Source of the DNA: Chrysomallon squamiferum
Lineage: Eukaryota; Mollusca; Gastropoda; Neomphalida; Peltospiridae
Assembly: GCA_012295275.1 (NCBI GenBank)
Contig: CM022666.1
Span: forward strand, 9,012,423 to 9,042,922
DNA length: 30,500 nucleotides
Direction of reading: 5' to 3'
Part shown: positions 22,101 through 29,050 of the stretch, piece after piece
Position numbering within the stretch: position 1 is the stretch's first letter
Layout of the letters: each line of letters starts with the position of its first letter
The notes under the pieces: generated by a model
What the model saw: only the letters and a program-made list of their open reading frames with translations
What the model was told of the DNA's origin: nothing
Database searches by the model: none
Translations under genes and position numbers: made by a program

Positions 22101-25100
22101 TTAAAAAATGGTTTCTGTTCCAAGGAAAATTACAAAATCACTGTTCCAAATCTGAAATCATTCTGATCGGTATTCTTAACTGAAATCTTACTGATCACTG
22201 TTCCAAACTGAAATGTTAGTTATTACTGTTCCAAATAGCTGTTAAAATCCTAGACTCAACACTGTAGGATTTGAAAATAGAAAACTTCAGGGTCACTAAA
22301 TATAACACTGAAATCTTAATGTCACTATATATCATACTGAAGTTTTAGTATCACCACTGTATTGTACTGAAATCACTGAGGGGGGGGACCCTTAACCAAA
22401 CTGAAATCGTACAGTGACCTCCGAATTAGACTCAAATTTTATAGTGATCTCTGAATTAAACTGAAACCTAATAATCAAAATGAAACTGAAATCTTAGTTG
22501 ACTTCTGTATCAAACTGAAACCCTAGTAAATTTCATCTTCAGCAAACTGAAATCTGACATGACTTTGGCAAAACTGAAATGTTAATGTGACTAAAATTCT
22601 TCCCAGTCGCTGCTGCAGCAACATGAAAACCTACGGCATGACTTACCAAGCTGTCTAAAGGCTGTTGCCTTCACTGTGGTCTCAGACTCCTCGACTTCAG
22701 CAAACTGCTCATATGCCTCTCTCGCCTGTTTGTATTTTCCCTGAACTTCCAGCAGATGGGCAATGTGTAGTCTGACTGTAATGTTCAGTAATAAAATTAA
22801 CTAAGTAACGTTGGTTCAAAAACTTTACAACAGCAAGTAACAACAACAATAATACATAACAATAATAAATAACAACAACAAATAAACACAATAATAAATA
22901 ATAATCATAACAATAACAAACATTTAATGTCAATAATGACACTAATGACAGCAGCAGCAACATTATGATTGTGATTATGATGGTGGCAGTGATAATGATT
23001 ATACTGATGATAATATAATAATAATAATAAAAATATACACCTTCAACACACAGAACATGATGGCTTTTCAAAAAAACCCAGAAATAATAAAATTAAACTT
23101 TTAGTTGTAACATAAAATAGCCTACACAAGTTATTTTTGTTTTGTAAATTGAAATAGCTTAGAATTATTTCAATAAATTAATGAAATATGTTTAAAGTGT
23201 TAGCATGTATATAAAATATATATATAAATATATATATATAAAATTTACAAGAAGAATAATTCTAATAAAGGATAAGAGTAATTCAATGTTATAATTTTTC
23301 TAGTTTAAATTAATAAATGAAATGTCTTTATATAGTATATGCCAAGATATAAAGTATAAAAAATTAACTGTCCATAATTTATATATTTTTTTAAATATAA
23401 AATTAACTTTTAGAAATATAAGATGCATATAAAATAATCAAATCATTGGTTTTCCATGTTCATGTATGTAGTTTAACTGACAAATGTACACTGACATACA
23501 CATTTTTTCAAACCCACCAACATTTCACTATTCTATTTTAAAGAAACCATTGAAATACTCAGTTGTCTAACATTTTACAATTTATTGATTTTTTAGGAGC
23601 AAATGAAATTACTCGATAACAATAAAAAAAAAAAAATTAAAATAAAAAAATGTAATAATTATAAAAAATAAATTTAAGAAAAAAAAAATGTAAGACTCTC
23701 GAAGCTGATGTCAGCATTAAAGGAAAAAAAGTTTTCTTTATTAAATTTCTTTATTTGCTAAAATCCCCACTGTAAAGCCTGGCTTTGTTCTCTTAGTATG
23801 TCAAGATGAATTCACACTATCACTAACAGTGATTTTTTAATTATTTTTTAAAATAGTTTTGTTTAAGAACTCCAATTTGGATTTGGAAACAAATAAATGC
23901 ATGTCTCGAGTCACTTTATAAACCACAAAATATTTCTTCAGTTTATGAACAAATATGTATTTATTTTTAAGGTTTTCACCTCCAATATATTCCCTTTTGA
24001 TTCCCTTTATTCCCTAACCCCCTTAAGCTGACCTATTTATGCAGGCATAGAGAAAGATATTTTGTAACTTGATAAATTAATTGTATAACAGATGTCAGAA
24101 GTAATAATTTAAAAAAAAAAAAAAACCACAACATTTAACATCTTTAAGCTAATAGAAAGTTATGTTATCTCCCTTACTCTATTACAATAAATAAAATATT
24201 AAAACTATCAAACAGTAAGAAATAATAATAATAATAATATTAATAAAAATAATAATAATAATAATAAATATCAAAAATTTAAAAATTTAAAAAAATTAAA
24301 ATAAAAAAAAATTAAAAATACGAATCTGTATTCAAATAAAAGAAATTGAACCAAAAATCTGAAATAAAGTAATTTCACAAAATAAAATAATAAAAATTAA
24401 TAAAATGTACCAAAATAAAATAATAAAATATATTAAATTAAAATAATATTCTGTTACAATAAACAAAGATTAGAGTATGCAATTAACAAAATTAATCTGT
24501 AACATCATATACCAAATATTTACTCACTTTCAGCTTTTGTTTGAGAGCACTTATTTGAATCTGATTGGGCCAACTGGAAATGCTAAAAAACAAAACAAAA
24601 ACACACATAATATTTACATATTGAATATATCAACTATTTCAATGGGATGTTGTCTGTCTGTCTGCCTAATGTATATCCTGATAGAACAAAACAAAGTAAA
24701 GATATTTGTTACTGCATAACACAAGACATTTTGAATTACTCTCTGTAATAATCAATGAAATAATCACCTCAAATATTCTTTCTTTATTTTTTATTATTTA
24801 TTGTTACTGAATAACAGTGATTTGTTTCTGTTTAAAAATATCACGAGTAATAAATCAGTGTGTCTTATTATTTGATGTTTTTGTACCAAAAATTTTAAAT
24901 GAACAATGAAAGAATTAAAAAGGTAACACTGAATTAACAGCAACTATTTAATTTTCATCTGAATGCCTTTTTGGGGGTTGAATATGAATAGCAGAATGAG
25001 AATGAATAAATTATCAATCAGTTTGATCAATCAATCAATCATTTAGCAATATCTCAAAGACTAGCAAACTAGGATATCAGAAGAGATCAGAACTCTAAGC

Positions 25101-25614
25101 ACTGGTATTTTCAATCTGCTCAGATCAACACAACACTGATACTTGGAGTGATTTCCTATTCCAACCTGTGTATTATAACCAGTTAATCATATGAAAGGTG
25201 CATGTAAAGGTTTCTTTGCTATAGAAACAAAAAAAGAAGAAGACTTACATTCATATACACATGCACTCACGAATGCATACACACACTAAACAAACATAAA
25301 TTTCATTACCTGAAACTATTAATAGCAAAATGTACCAAGATACTGACAAACCTAAATATATGTTATATACAAATCCATTTTGTTGTTACTTTGTATTTTT
25401 CCTGTTTCAAAACATTCAAGCTTGTCTGTTAATTATCTTGAAGAATTTTTATATGCGACTCATTTATTTTCACCACTATTTTATCATGTTCACCATTATA
25501 TTTACATTTATTTTAATATATTTATGCACATGTCTTTTTATACTTTGTTTAACAGTTTAGACTGTAAAGTACCCTTGGACTTACTTAGTATAGAAAAGAT
25601 GCTATATAAATATG

Positions 25615-25649
<35 letters not shown>

Positions 25650-28396
25650 TAAAACAAATTTGATAACTGATAAAGAATCATTCTATTTGATGTAAATTTA
25701 TAAATTATAAAAATACCAGTGTCTAGTACAAAAGTCAACAACTTTGACCAGCTGGGATATTTCAAAACTTCCTGGTTTTATCTGACTAACAAACATTCCA
25801 CTACCTGCTTCCCTCTATCTGTGTCCACACAAAACTTCCTACAAACAAACCCCTGCTTGTAAAACCTGCCACTGCTTAATTATGTAACAACATAACAACA
25901 CCTCAACCTGCCCCACCCTTGTATCATACAATGAACTTCCCCATCAGAGAAAGTATACTGATTCTTTTAAACAAACTGAAATTAAAGTATCTTTACAGCA
26001 AAATGTGATTTTTACTGAATGTTTCTATACAACTGACTTGAGCAAGTCTATCCTGCAAATTATGTAACTGGATTGTCAGAATGATGCAACAATCCAAGTT
26101 ACAACATAATTGGCTGGACCCATAATACAACCTACCATCCCTTTGTTTCCATCATAAAACAGTCCAGTCAGTTGATGTGGATGATCACATCACTATGATT
26201 AGGGAAGTATGTAGTGGCCACCAGGTGACTGACCATGCTAAATGATTACATACAATGGTGCAGAGAGGTAATAAAGATTTAGAAAGAGGGTGTTTTGTGG
26301 TCACAGGTTGTTAATTCTTTAATGGTTTGATTCAGTGACTACTGTTTCTATGCTCAGTTTGATTTTGCTAAAATCCAGGAACAATAAGTAGTGTAAAAAT
26401 ATCGAACTTTTGGTTAAAACAGCTATTTAACTTTTATAAATCTGAAATCTGAAATAATATATAACCACTGTTCTTTAAAGATAAAATTTCTTTGCCAAAC
26501 TGGTTAGTATTAAAATTGCCAACATGGTCCATAAATGACTTATTTAGAAGATTAAGTTGATTAATTAATTTGAATATATACAATACTTGAATAATGAATA
26601 ATAATTTAATGACATTGTTGTAATGTTATTAACTCTTTATATACAATTCTTGAACAATTATTAAATGTCATTGTTAATTACTAAATTTTGACATACAAAC
26701 ATGAAATATGTTAATGGTTTTTGTTAAGAATTATTTCTGAACTTATCCATACATAAATAAATAGTTTTTAATAGAAAAAAAGTGTCAAGTTCAATTCTAT
26801 ACATAATATAAACATTAAAGGTGTTGTATGATTATTAAAAACATTAACAAATTAAAATGAAGATTACTTTTTATTTTTTATTTTATGATGATGAATGATA
26901 TTATAATAATGAGTTATCTTCAGAAGAATGATTCTGAATTACCAAACTAAATATTTCTGAACATATTCTCTAGATTATTTCCTGTTCCAGTAACTTGCCT
27001 GTAACTGATTTATCAAAGACTGTGGTAGGTACTGTTCTTATTATAAGTTATAGCAGTTTATGAAAAATCGTTTCTTATCAATTAATGATATGAAACCCAA
27101 ACTGCTTGGTACCTAAAAACTATTAATATTAAAATATGTATCCATTAAAATTAAACATTTATTAAAAATAAATAAAGTAATAAATAACTGAATAAATAAA
27201 TAAATAAAAAAATAATAATTATTATTATTATTTTTATTATCATTATTGTTTTTATTATTATCATCATTATTGTTTATTATTATTATTATTATTCATTTTG
27301 TAACAGCTTACAACTAAAAGAAAATAAACAGTTACAAGCATCAGTTCATCTGTGTGCACACAGGTATTAAAAACAAAACATGATAATATCCATGTTGTTT
27401 TACAGCAATCTGAATAACTGCTAATTTGTTGTTAACTGACCCTCAAAAACAAAAACAAATTAGGTCCACAACTAAATAAAAAATGAACTTAACCTACAAG
27501 TTATTCAATAAATATTTAAATTAGTTTGAGGCTGTGGAAAGTGTGTGTGCTAATAGAAAATTATAAATATAATAATTTAACATGTCTGTGGTCGTATCTA
27601 TCAACACAGCATTTTCCTGCAACCCTTTTATTTGTGTCAGGTGTCACCTGAGAACTGAACACTGGCACTGCTCCAAACCAGTCTAAAGAAACAGACTTAG
27701 ACACAACTCAGAGCAGAACACAGTCACAAAAAGCTTTTGTCTGACTTCCACAACCATAGATCTTTTAACTGCATTACAAGAGACCAATGTTATCTGTACT
27801 GACCTTTATGTATTATAAATAATATGTAAGTAATATGTAATATGTAAGTGTAGTCAAGTGTAGCCAAGGTTTCTGTAAGTTAGATGAATTTTATTTGTAA
27901 CTGAGTCAAAGGTCTGAAGCTTTTGTCATTAAAAAAATATTAAATAATAATAATAATAATATGAATAATAATAATACAGTAAAAGTAATAATAACAATAA
28001 CAATACCAATAATAGTATTAATAACAGTAGTAATAATTATTATTTCTTCTTCAATAATGTAAGTTATTCTTTGTCGTTATGTTACAGAAAGCTGAATTTC
28101 TTTGTCAATAACACATAAGTTATTCCCTGTTTTTATCCTGCAATAAGTTATTATTTTAATTTATATACAGAGGTCATGCAGTAAAGTCTTTAGTCAATTC
28201 TCTTTCAAATGAATAACACACAAGTTATTCTTTTCACAACACAACTGGCTGCTATCACTTAAAGATTATACTGACCTTCAAACTTGCATCATAATTCTTT
28301 ATGACCTTGAACATCAATCCCAGCCTGATGTGGACTTCATTGGAACGTTTGAATCCAGGGTCAATATACAGAACCTGCTGAAAAGCCTTCACTGCC
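6251..28396 (-). CDS. KDM6A: KDM6A/UTX-like histone H3K27 demethylase, 5'-partial, 24 exons
   Basis: Fe(II)/2-oxoglutarate oxygenase of the KDM6 family, which removes tri- and dimethyl marks from histone H3 Lys27 in the nucleus and belongs to MLL3/4 (KMT2C/D) complexes. Twenty-four GT-AG exons join into one open frame of 1261 codons. Order in the protein: TPR repeats (residues 1 to about 235), a short conserved segment around LPSIEEAW (about 264-282), a Q/S/P-rich linker (about 294-760), a conserved pre-JmjC segment (about 770-922), JmjC (about 942-1105), and a zinc module with CDDC and CQDC pairs (Cys 1178, 1181, 1202, 1205). Fe ligands are His993, Glu995 and His1073; the 80-residue spacing equals that of human UTX (His1146 to His1226). 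Predicted 2-oxoglutarate contacts Lys984, Thr990, Ser1001 and Asn1003 are present. The N-terminus lies outside the window. KDM6B is excluded by the TPR region. Orthology to UTX is near certain; the exact C-terminus is uncertain (see 4455-4547). Confidence 0.97.
6491..6873. other. Intron w-x
   Basis: 383 bp. Purine-rich on the plus strand just after 6510, so it supplies the pyrimidine tract of the exon x acceptor. A short TACTAC/TAATAA tract lies at 6640-6675. No other feature. Confidence 0.8.
6874..7000 (-). CDS. KDM6A: UTX exon w: helical segment and first zinc Cys pair
   Basis: Residues 1140-1182: [20 protein letters not shown], then [23 protein letters not shown]-(x)-EP-HYC--CE is the UTX zinc-module entry (human WHGRTKEEPAHYCSICE). 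Cys1178 and Cys1181 are zinc ligands. The acceptor follows ATTTTCAG and the donor is GTACGA. Confidence 0.98.
7001..7384. other. Intron v-w
   Basis: 384 bp of AT-rich sequence between well-defined splice sites. No repeat or open frame of note. Confidence 0.8.
7385..7569 (-). CDS. KDM6A: UTX exon v: JmjC C-terminal and linker
   Basis: Residues 1079-1140: [20 protein letters not shown], then [20 protein letters not shown] and [10 protein letters not shown], matching human [20 protein letters not shown] and [20 protein letters not shown]. The acceptor follows TTTTTCAG and the donor is GTAAGT. A partial copy of the acceptor and first bases lies about 147 bp upstream in the intron (see findings). 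Confidence 0.98.
7570..7921. other. Intron u-v with duplicated acceptor region
   Basis: 352 bp. Bases about 7675-7780 resemble 7541-7624, that is, the start of exon v with its acceptor and upstream intron. A-rich tract at 7640-7670. Confidence 0.8.
7922..8066 (-). CDS. KDM6A: UTX exon u: JmjC core with distal metal His
   Basis: Residues 1030-1078. Contains [29 protein letters not shown] and CVHWVQAI. His1073 is the third Fe ligand. The [10 protein letters not shown] stretch differs from human WINAGTVHWV at four positions. The acceptor follows ATTTTCAG and the donor is GTTAGT. Confidence 0.98.
8067..8448. other. Intron t-u
   Basis: 382 bp, AT-rich. An AAGAAG-type purine run (8091-8118) gives the pyrimidine-rich stretch before the exon u acceptor on the transcribed strand. 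Short A-run at 8329-8342. Confidence 0.75.
8449..8563 (-). CDS. KDM6A: UTX exon t: JmjC core with HxE metal motif
   Basis: Residues 992-1030: [40 protein letters not shown] supplies two Fe(II) ligands (His993, Glu995). Ser1001 and Asn1003 align with human 2-oxoglutarate contacts Ser1154 and Asn1156. The acceptor follows GATTTCAG and the donor is GTGAGT. Confidence 0.98.
8564..8995. other. Intron s-t
   Basis: 432 bp. Degenerate ATT/ATC/ACT trinucleotide tract at 8594-8710, which makes exon t appear to have a long upstream open frame (low-complexity I, V, M, T); not coding. Confidence 0.75.
8996..9201 (-). CDS. KDM6A: UTX exon s: JmjC N-terminal part
   Basis: Residues 923-992. Includes [44 protein letters not shown] and PGSRTP, all matching human UTX. 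Tyr982, Lys984 and Thr990 align with human Tyr1135, Lys1137 and Thr1143, which line the substrate and 2-oxoglutarate site (family knowledge). The acceptor follows GAAACAG and the donor is GTTTGA. Confidence 0.98.
9202..9627. other. Intron r-s
   Basis: 426 bp. ATA microsatellite at about 9248-9275. The 9360-9500 part is less AT-rich, but I see no exon or known element in it. Confidence 0.7.
9628..9707 (-). CDS. KDM6A: UTX exon r: acidic/serine segment before JmjC
   Basis: Residues 897-923: [20 protein letters not shown] then SSLSSRG, equivalent to human [20 protein letters not shown]. The acceptor follows TGTTACAG and the donor is GTGAGA. 80 bp. Confidence 0.95.
9708..10275. other. Intron q-r
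   Basis: 568 bp dominated by an AAAT/ATA microsatellite at 10101-10193, with T-rich sequence at 9975-10040. Confidence 0.8.
10101..10193. repeat. AAAT then ATA microsatellite
   Basis: About 16 AAAT units, some interrupted, followed by about nine ATA units. Confidence 0.95.
10276..10407 (-). CDS. KDM6A: UTX exon q: SRSHT-AKYAQYQ segment
   Basis: 44 codons (853-896), phase 0 at both ends. Contains [20 protein letters not shown] and [13 protein letters not shown], matching human [20 protein letters not shown] and ASSFQESLR. The acceptor follows TTTTTCAG and the donor is GTTAGT. Confidence 0.97.
10408..10822. other. Intron p-q
   Basis: 415 bp. A-rich AAATT/AAAAT simple sequence at 10515-10585 and GATAAT repeats at 10745-10780. 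Nothing else. Confidence 0.75.
10823..10893 (-). CDS. KDM6A: UTX exon p: [12 protein letters not shown] segment
   Basis: Residues 829-852: [20 protein letters not shown] then RTQ, nearly identical to human [23 protein letters not shown]. The acceptor follows TCCTCTAG and the donor is GTAAAA. 71 bp. Confidence 0.97.
10894..11297. other. Intron o-p
   Basis: 404 bp of AT-rich sequence with a short (AT)n run near 10987-10998. No other feature. Confidence 0.75.
11298..11397 (-). CDS. KDM6A: UTX exon o: pre-JmjC segment, [11 protein letters not shown]
   Basis: Residues 796-829: [16 protein letters not shown], then [13 protein letters not shown]. Matches human LENKRDAFFPPLHQFC and [18 protein letters not shown]. 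The acceptor follows TTTAAACAG and the donor is GTATGT. The last G joins AT to give Asp829. Confidence 0.97.
11398..12018. other. Intron n-o
   Basis: 621 bp. Short (CA)n and (GA)n runs at 11427-11457, which place a pyrimidine tract (CT) on the transcribed strand near the exon o acceptor. The rest is unremarkable. Confidence 0.75.
12019..12125 (-). CDS. KDM6A: UTX exon n: proline-rich pre-JmjC segment
   Basis: Residues 760-795. After [10 protein letters not shown] come [11 protein letters not shown] and LNPPTPSVY, matching human [26 protein letters not shown]. The acceptor follows CATTTCAG and the donor is GTAAGT. 107 bp. Confidence 0.97.
12418..13293 (-). CDS. KDM6A: UTX exon m: 876-bp disordered linker exon
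   Basis: Largest exon, 291 codons (residues 469-759), rich in Ser, Gln, Thr, Gly, Pro and Ala, corresponding to the long disordered region between TPR and JmjC of UTX. Family knowledge links this region to nuclear condensate formation. Inside lie a helix-like island ([14 protein letters not shown], residues 593-606), an S-rich run, and three psi-K-x-E motifs (LKTE, VKNE, LKME). The end, [15 protein letters not shown], aligns with human MSVSIYPSSAEVLKACR, which anchors it to UTX. The acceptor follows TTTAAAG and the donor is GTGACA. Its GC content is clearly above that of the flanking introns. Confidence 0.95.
13294..13912. other. Intron l-m
   Basis: 619 bp. An imperfect direct repeat: GTATAGAGTTAGGTAATCAT near 13642 and ATGGAGTTAGGTTATCAAAT near 13699, each followed by a TAAAGTATA element. 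No exon seen. Confidence 0.65.
13913..14024 (-). CDS. KDM6A: UTX exon l: G/P/H-rich linker
   Basis: Residues 431-468: [38 protein letters not shown]. Low complexity and not conserved with human. The assignment rests on a good acceptor (TTTTTAG), donor GTAACT and exact frame continuity into the next exon. Contains two SP-type sites (SPSP, SPV), possible proline-directed phosphorylation sites (inference). Confidence 0.87.
14210..14311 (-). CDS. KDM6A: UTX exon k: glutamine-rich linker
   Basis: Residues 397-430: [20 protein letters not shown] then QQQHLKM and seven Q. It corresponds to human [25 protein letters not shown], with more glutamine. The repeat is a mix of CAG and CAA codons. 102 bp, phase 0 at both ends. 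The acceptor follows TTTGTAG and the donor is GTATTA. Confidence 0.92.
14325..14490. repeat. 30-bp minisatellite filling intron j-k
   Basis: Units beginning (A)ATTAGGATTAACAGACATGG start at 14341, 14371, 14400, 14431 and 14461, with decayed copies at both edges. The period is close to exactly 30 bp. The array makes up most of a 216-bp intron (14312-14527). Confidence 0.9.
14528..14635 (-). CDS. KDM6A: UTX exon j: proline-rich and Q-rich linker
   Basis: Residues 361-396. A proline stretch ([13 protein letters not shown]) is followed by [16 protein letters not shown], which aligns with human LTPQKLQHLEQLRANR. Both ends are phase 0 (108 bp), so the exon could be skipped without a frameshift. 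The acceptor follows TTCCTCAG and the donor is GTAAGT. Confidence 0.9.
14636..15386. other. Intron i-j
   Basis: 751 bp of AT-rich sequence with A-rich runs (14730-14760, 15139-15158) and a T-run at 14931-14941. No exon seen. Confidence 0.7.
15387..15587 (-). CDS. KDM6A: UTX exon i: disordered linker with basic cluster
   Basis: 67 codons (residues 294-360) in frame with both neighbours. Serine, glycine and glutamine dominate, and it ends in a lysine/arginine cluster, [12 protein letters not shown], that could act as a nuclear localisation signal (inference). The donor is GTAAGA. The acceptor is ambiguous: AG occurs at three in-frame positions six bases apart, so the exon may start at 15587, 15581 or 15575. 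Not conserved in sequence with human UTX; accepted because of frame continuity and splice sites. Confidence 0.82.
15588..16171. other. Intron h-i
   Basis: 584 bp. A pyrimidine-rich patch at 16100-16160 on the plus strand lies just after the exon h donor in the transcript, where it is purine-rich. Nothing else. Confidence 0.7.
16172..16262 (-). CDS. KDM6A: UTX exon h: LPSIEEAW motif
   Basis: Residues 263-293: [20 protein letters not shown] then [10 protein letters not shown]. The [19 protein letters not shown] block is a UTX signature (human [21 protein letters not shown]), which firmly separates this gene from other TPR proteins. The acceptor follows TTGTGCAG and the donor is GTAGGT. Confidence 0.96.
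16263..16809. other. Intron g-h
   Basis: 547 bp. TTTCAGTATATTAGAATTTT and relatives occur at about 16488, 16560 and 16590 (imperfect direct repeats). Short ACT tract at 16680-16695. Confidence 0.65.
16810..16894 (-). CDS. KDM6A: UTX exon g: post-TPR helix
   Basis: Residues 235-263: [20 protein letters not shown] then PMQHFQN. It corresponds to the human segment with ALAARIKYLQAQL that ends LQNK. The acceptor GTTTCAG sits behind a (TC)n microsatellite that serves as its polypyrimidine tract. The donor is AA|GTAGGT. 85 bp. Confidence 0.93.
16895..17455. other. Intron f-g
   Basis: 561 bp. It contains a (GA)n run at 16902-16917 that is the pyrimidine tract of the exon g acceptor, a T/A-rich middle, and, next to the exon f donor, partial copies of the exon f end (17352-17410) with a (CAT)6 run at 17411-17429. 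Confidence 0.8.
17456..17628 (-). CDS. KDM6A: UTX exon f: last TPRs
   Basis: Residues 177-235. It starts [20 protein letters not shown], passes through [19 protein letters not shown] and ends CYLNATRNK, matching human [20 protein letters not shown] and CYLNATRSK. The acceptor follows GATTTCAG and the donor is AAAG|GTATCA. A second copy of the sequence around this donor lies 57 bp downstream and remains in frame, so a longer exon form is possible (see findings). Confidence 0.96.
18347..18485. repeat. Compound GAT/ATT/CTG/TTG/ATC microsatellite
   Basis: Successive short arrays of GAT, ATT, CTG, TTG and ATC trinucleotides. The GAT and ATC ends are reverse complements, so the tract can fold on itself. 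Confidence 0.9.
18628..18653. repeat. Poly-T run (26)
   Basis: Uninterrupted T run; in the transcribed strand, poly-A inside the intron. Confidence 0.95.
19440..19538 (-). CDS. KDM6A: UTX exon e: TPR segment
   Basis: Residues 144-177. Reads [20 protein letters not shown] then [13 protein letters not shown], nearly identical to human [33 protein letters not shown]. The acceptor follows ACTTTCAG and the donor is GG|GTAGGC. One of the best-conserved parts of the TPR region. Confidence 0.96.
19539..20223. other. Intron d-e
   Basis: 685 bp. From 19555 to 19870 it is a decayed GAATAA/TTAATGAATAATCA-type simple repeat. At 20073-20207 there are four CAGGT motifs (minus strand) after the real exon d donor, within two copies of GACACCTGCATAACA. 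Confidence 0.75.
20224..20350 (-). CDS. KDM6A: UTX exon d: TPR segment
   Basis: Residues 102-144. It opens with [13 protein letters not shown] and contains [20 protein letters not shown] before LLGR, matching human [24 protein letters not shown]. The acceptor follows TTATTAG and the donor is GCAG|GTATGA. Several extra CAGGT motifs follow this donor within 150 bp (see findings). Confidence 0.95.
20351..22646. other. Intron c-d
   Basis: 2296 bp. The 20351-21000 part is AT-rich simple sequence. The 21020-21300 part is less AT-rich, with no recognised element. A CTGTCTGACTGGCTGCC quasi-repeat lies at 21407-21455, and a minisatellite with a period near 30 bp occupies 22145-22600. No exon seen. 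Confidence 0.7.
22145..22600. repeat. Diverged minisatellite, period about 28-32 bp
   Basis: The core CTGAAATCTTA(G/C)TGA(T/C)CACTGTTCCAAA recurs with its start at about 22152, 22180, 22208, 22308, 22337, 22367, 22401, 22431, 22461, 22486, 22515, 22547 and 22573. A gap of 100 bp (22208 to 22308) holds eroded units. It ends about 50 bp from exon c. Confidence 0.85.
22647..22775 (-). CDS. KDM6A: UTX exon c: TPR segment
   Basis: Residues 59-102. It reads [20 protein letters not shown] and continues through EQF to FRQL, matching human UTX [23 protein letters not shown]. It is a classic TPR (helix [12 protein letters not shown], helix B AREAYEQF). The acceptor follows ATTACAG and the donor is GTAAGT. 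129 bp. A diverged minisatellite lies just downstream in the plus-strand lower direction of the next intron's end. Confidence 0.95.
22776..24527. other. Intron b-c
   Basis: 1752 bp. AAC/AAT-type simple repeats at 22830-22925, GAT-type at 22965-23030, (AT)n at 23216-23240, A-rich runs at 23622-23690 and 24110-24125, and ATA/AAAT tracts at 24215-24450. No exon found; very low GC. Confidence 0.75.
24528..24582 (-). CDS. KDM6A: UTX exon b: TPR segment (55 bp)
   Basis: Small exon of 18 codons plus one base, [18 protein letters not shown], matching the human HFQLALVDCNPCTLSNAEI block. The acceptor follows TTTTTTAG and the donor is GTGAGT. The last base (A) joins TC of the next exon to make Ile59. 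It was found from its homology and its fit to the reading frame on both sides. Confidence 0.9.
25558..25652 (+). mobile_element. Probable degraded LINE/SINE 3' tail
   Basis: TGTAAAGTACCCTTGGAC, then TAGAAAAGATGCTATATAAAT, then an (ATA)n array to about 25650. This follows the layout of the common non-LTR tail (TGTAAAGCGCTTTGAG..., AAAGCGCTATATAAAT, then a trinucleotide microsatellite). No reverse transcriptase frame is attached, so it is a fragment or a SINE using that tail. Confidence 0.55.
27175..27295. repeat. AAAT and ATT simple repeats in inverted arrangement
   Basis: AATA units (27178-27210) and AATAAT pass into ATT/ATTATC units (27217-27295); the two halves are near reverse complements and could pair. 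Confidence 0.85.
28276..28396 (-). CDS. KDM6A: UTX exon a (first in window): TPR segment
   Basis: Residues 1-40, starting [15 protein letters not shown] and ending YDASLK. This matches the UTX TPR segment that in human begins WAIKAFQEVLY. The first base (G) completes a codon split with an upstream exon that is not in the window, probably Trp (TG|G). The acceptor follows TTACAG and the donor is GTCAGT. Helix pairs with the TPR pattern (small residue, Y/F, hydrophobic, then DP) are visible. Length 121 bp, incoming phase 2, outgoing phase 0. Confidence 0.93.
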
Positions 28397-28618
28397 CTGT
28401 AATTATAATAATATTATAATATAGTCTTAATAATCAAAGAAAACTTTTACCTGTTAAGCCTTAGTATTGTAAGAAATGAAGCTGAATTTGTAATTCATAA
28501 CAAAGAAAATGATGTACATACCAAGATAGACATAGAAATATTAGGAGTGATGCTGACCAGAAAGACAGACAATGGCACCAAGATAAAGATAAATACTTGA
28601 GAGAGACAGATGGACATA

Positions 28619-28672
28619 CACAAACACAAACACACACAAATACACACACACACACACAAACACACAAACACA
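28619..28672. repeat. (CA)n microsatellite, interrupted
   Basis: CACACA with AAACA and AATA interruptions on the plus strand; UG-rich in the transcript. Confidence 0.95.
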
Positions 28673-28977
28673 CAGTCAGAGAATCTATGTCAATCTACTT
28701 AACTATTAATTAAAATAATATAGATGCAGTATAATAATTGTTTAACTTCTGAATAGACTAAAATTAAATTCTGTTTTTAAATGTCATATTACAATGAGAT
28801 ACGTACTGAAAATCAGTGAACTGATGAACACAGACAGACAGACAGAAGTAACTGGTTGACATTAATACAACAGTTCCAAAGCCTGTATACCAATATGTGT
28901 ATGTATGTGTGTTCAAATATGTGAATTTGTTTATGTATTTGTCTGTTGTTGGGTTTTTGTGTGTATGTATGTGTGTT

Positions 28978-28980
<3 letters not shown>

Positions 28981-29049
<69 letters not shown>
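28981..29049. repeat. (GT)34 microsatellite
   Basis: 69 bases of uninterrupted GT, flanked by looser GT/TATG sequence from about 28895 to 29080. Open frames here on both strands (poly-HT and poly-VC) are repeat artefacts. Confidence 0.97.

Positions 29050-29050
<1 letters not shown>

Larger units (their letters stand above)
24583..28275. other. Intron a-b
   Basis: 3693 bp, the longest complete intron. Holds a degraded non-LTR-type 3' tail at about 25558-25652, two less AT-rich patches (25760-26330 and 27580-27800) in which I recognise nothing, AAAT/ATT simple repeats at 27175-27295, ATA repeats at 27940-28040, and a family of AAGTTATTC hairpin motifs at 28061-28230. Confidence 0.75.

Noticed and set aside
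22709-23071. 120-codon minus-strand open frame overlapping exon c
   Set aside because: Mostly Ile/Tyr/Leu from AAC/ATA simple repeats, and in a different frame from exon c.
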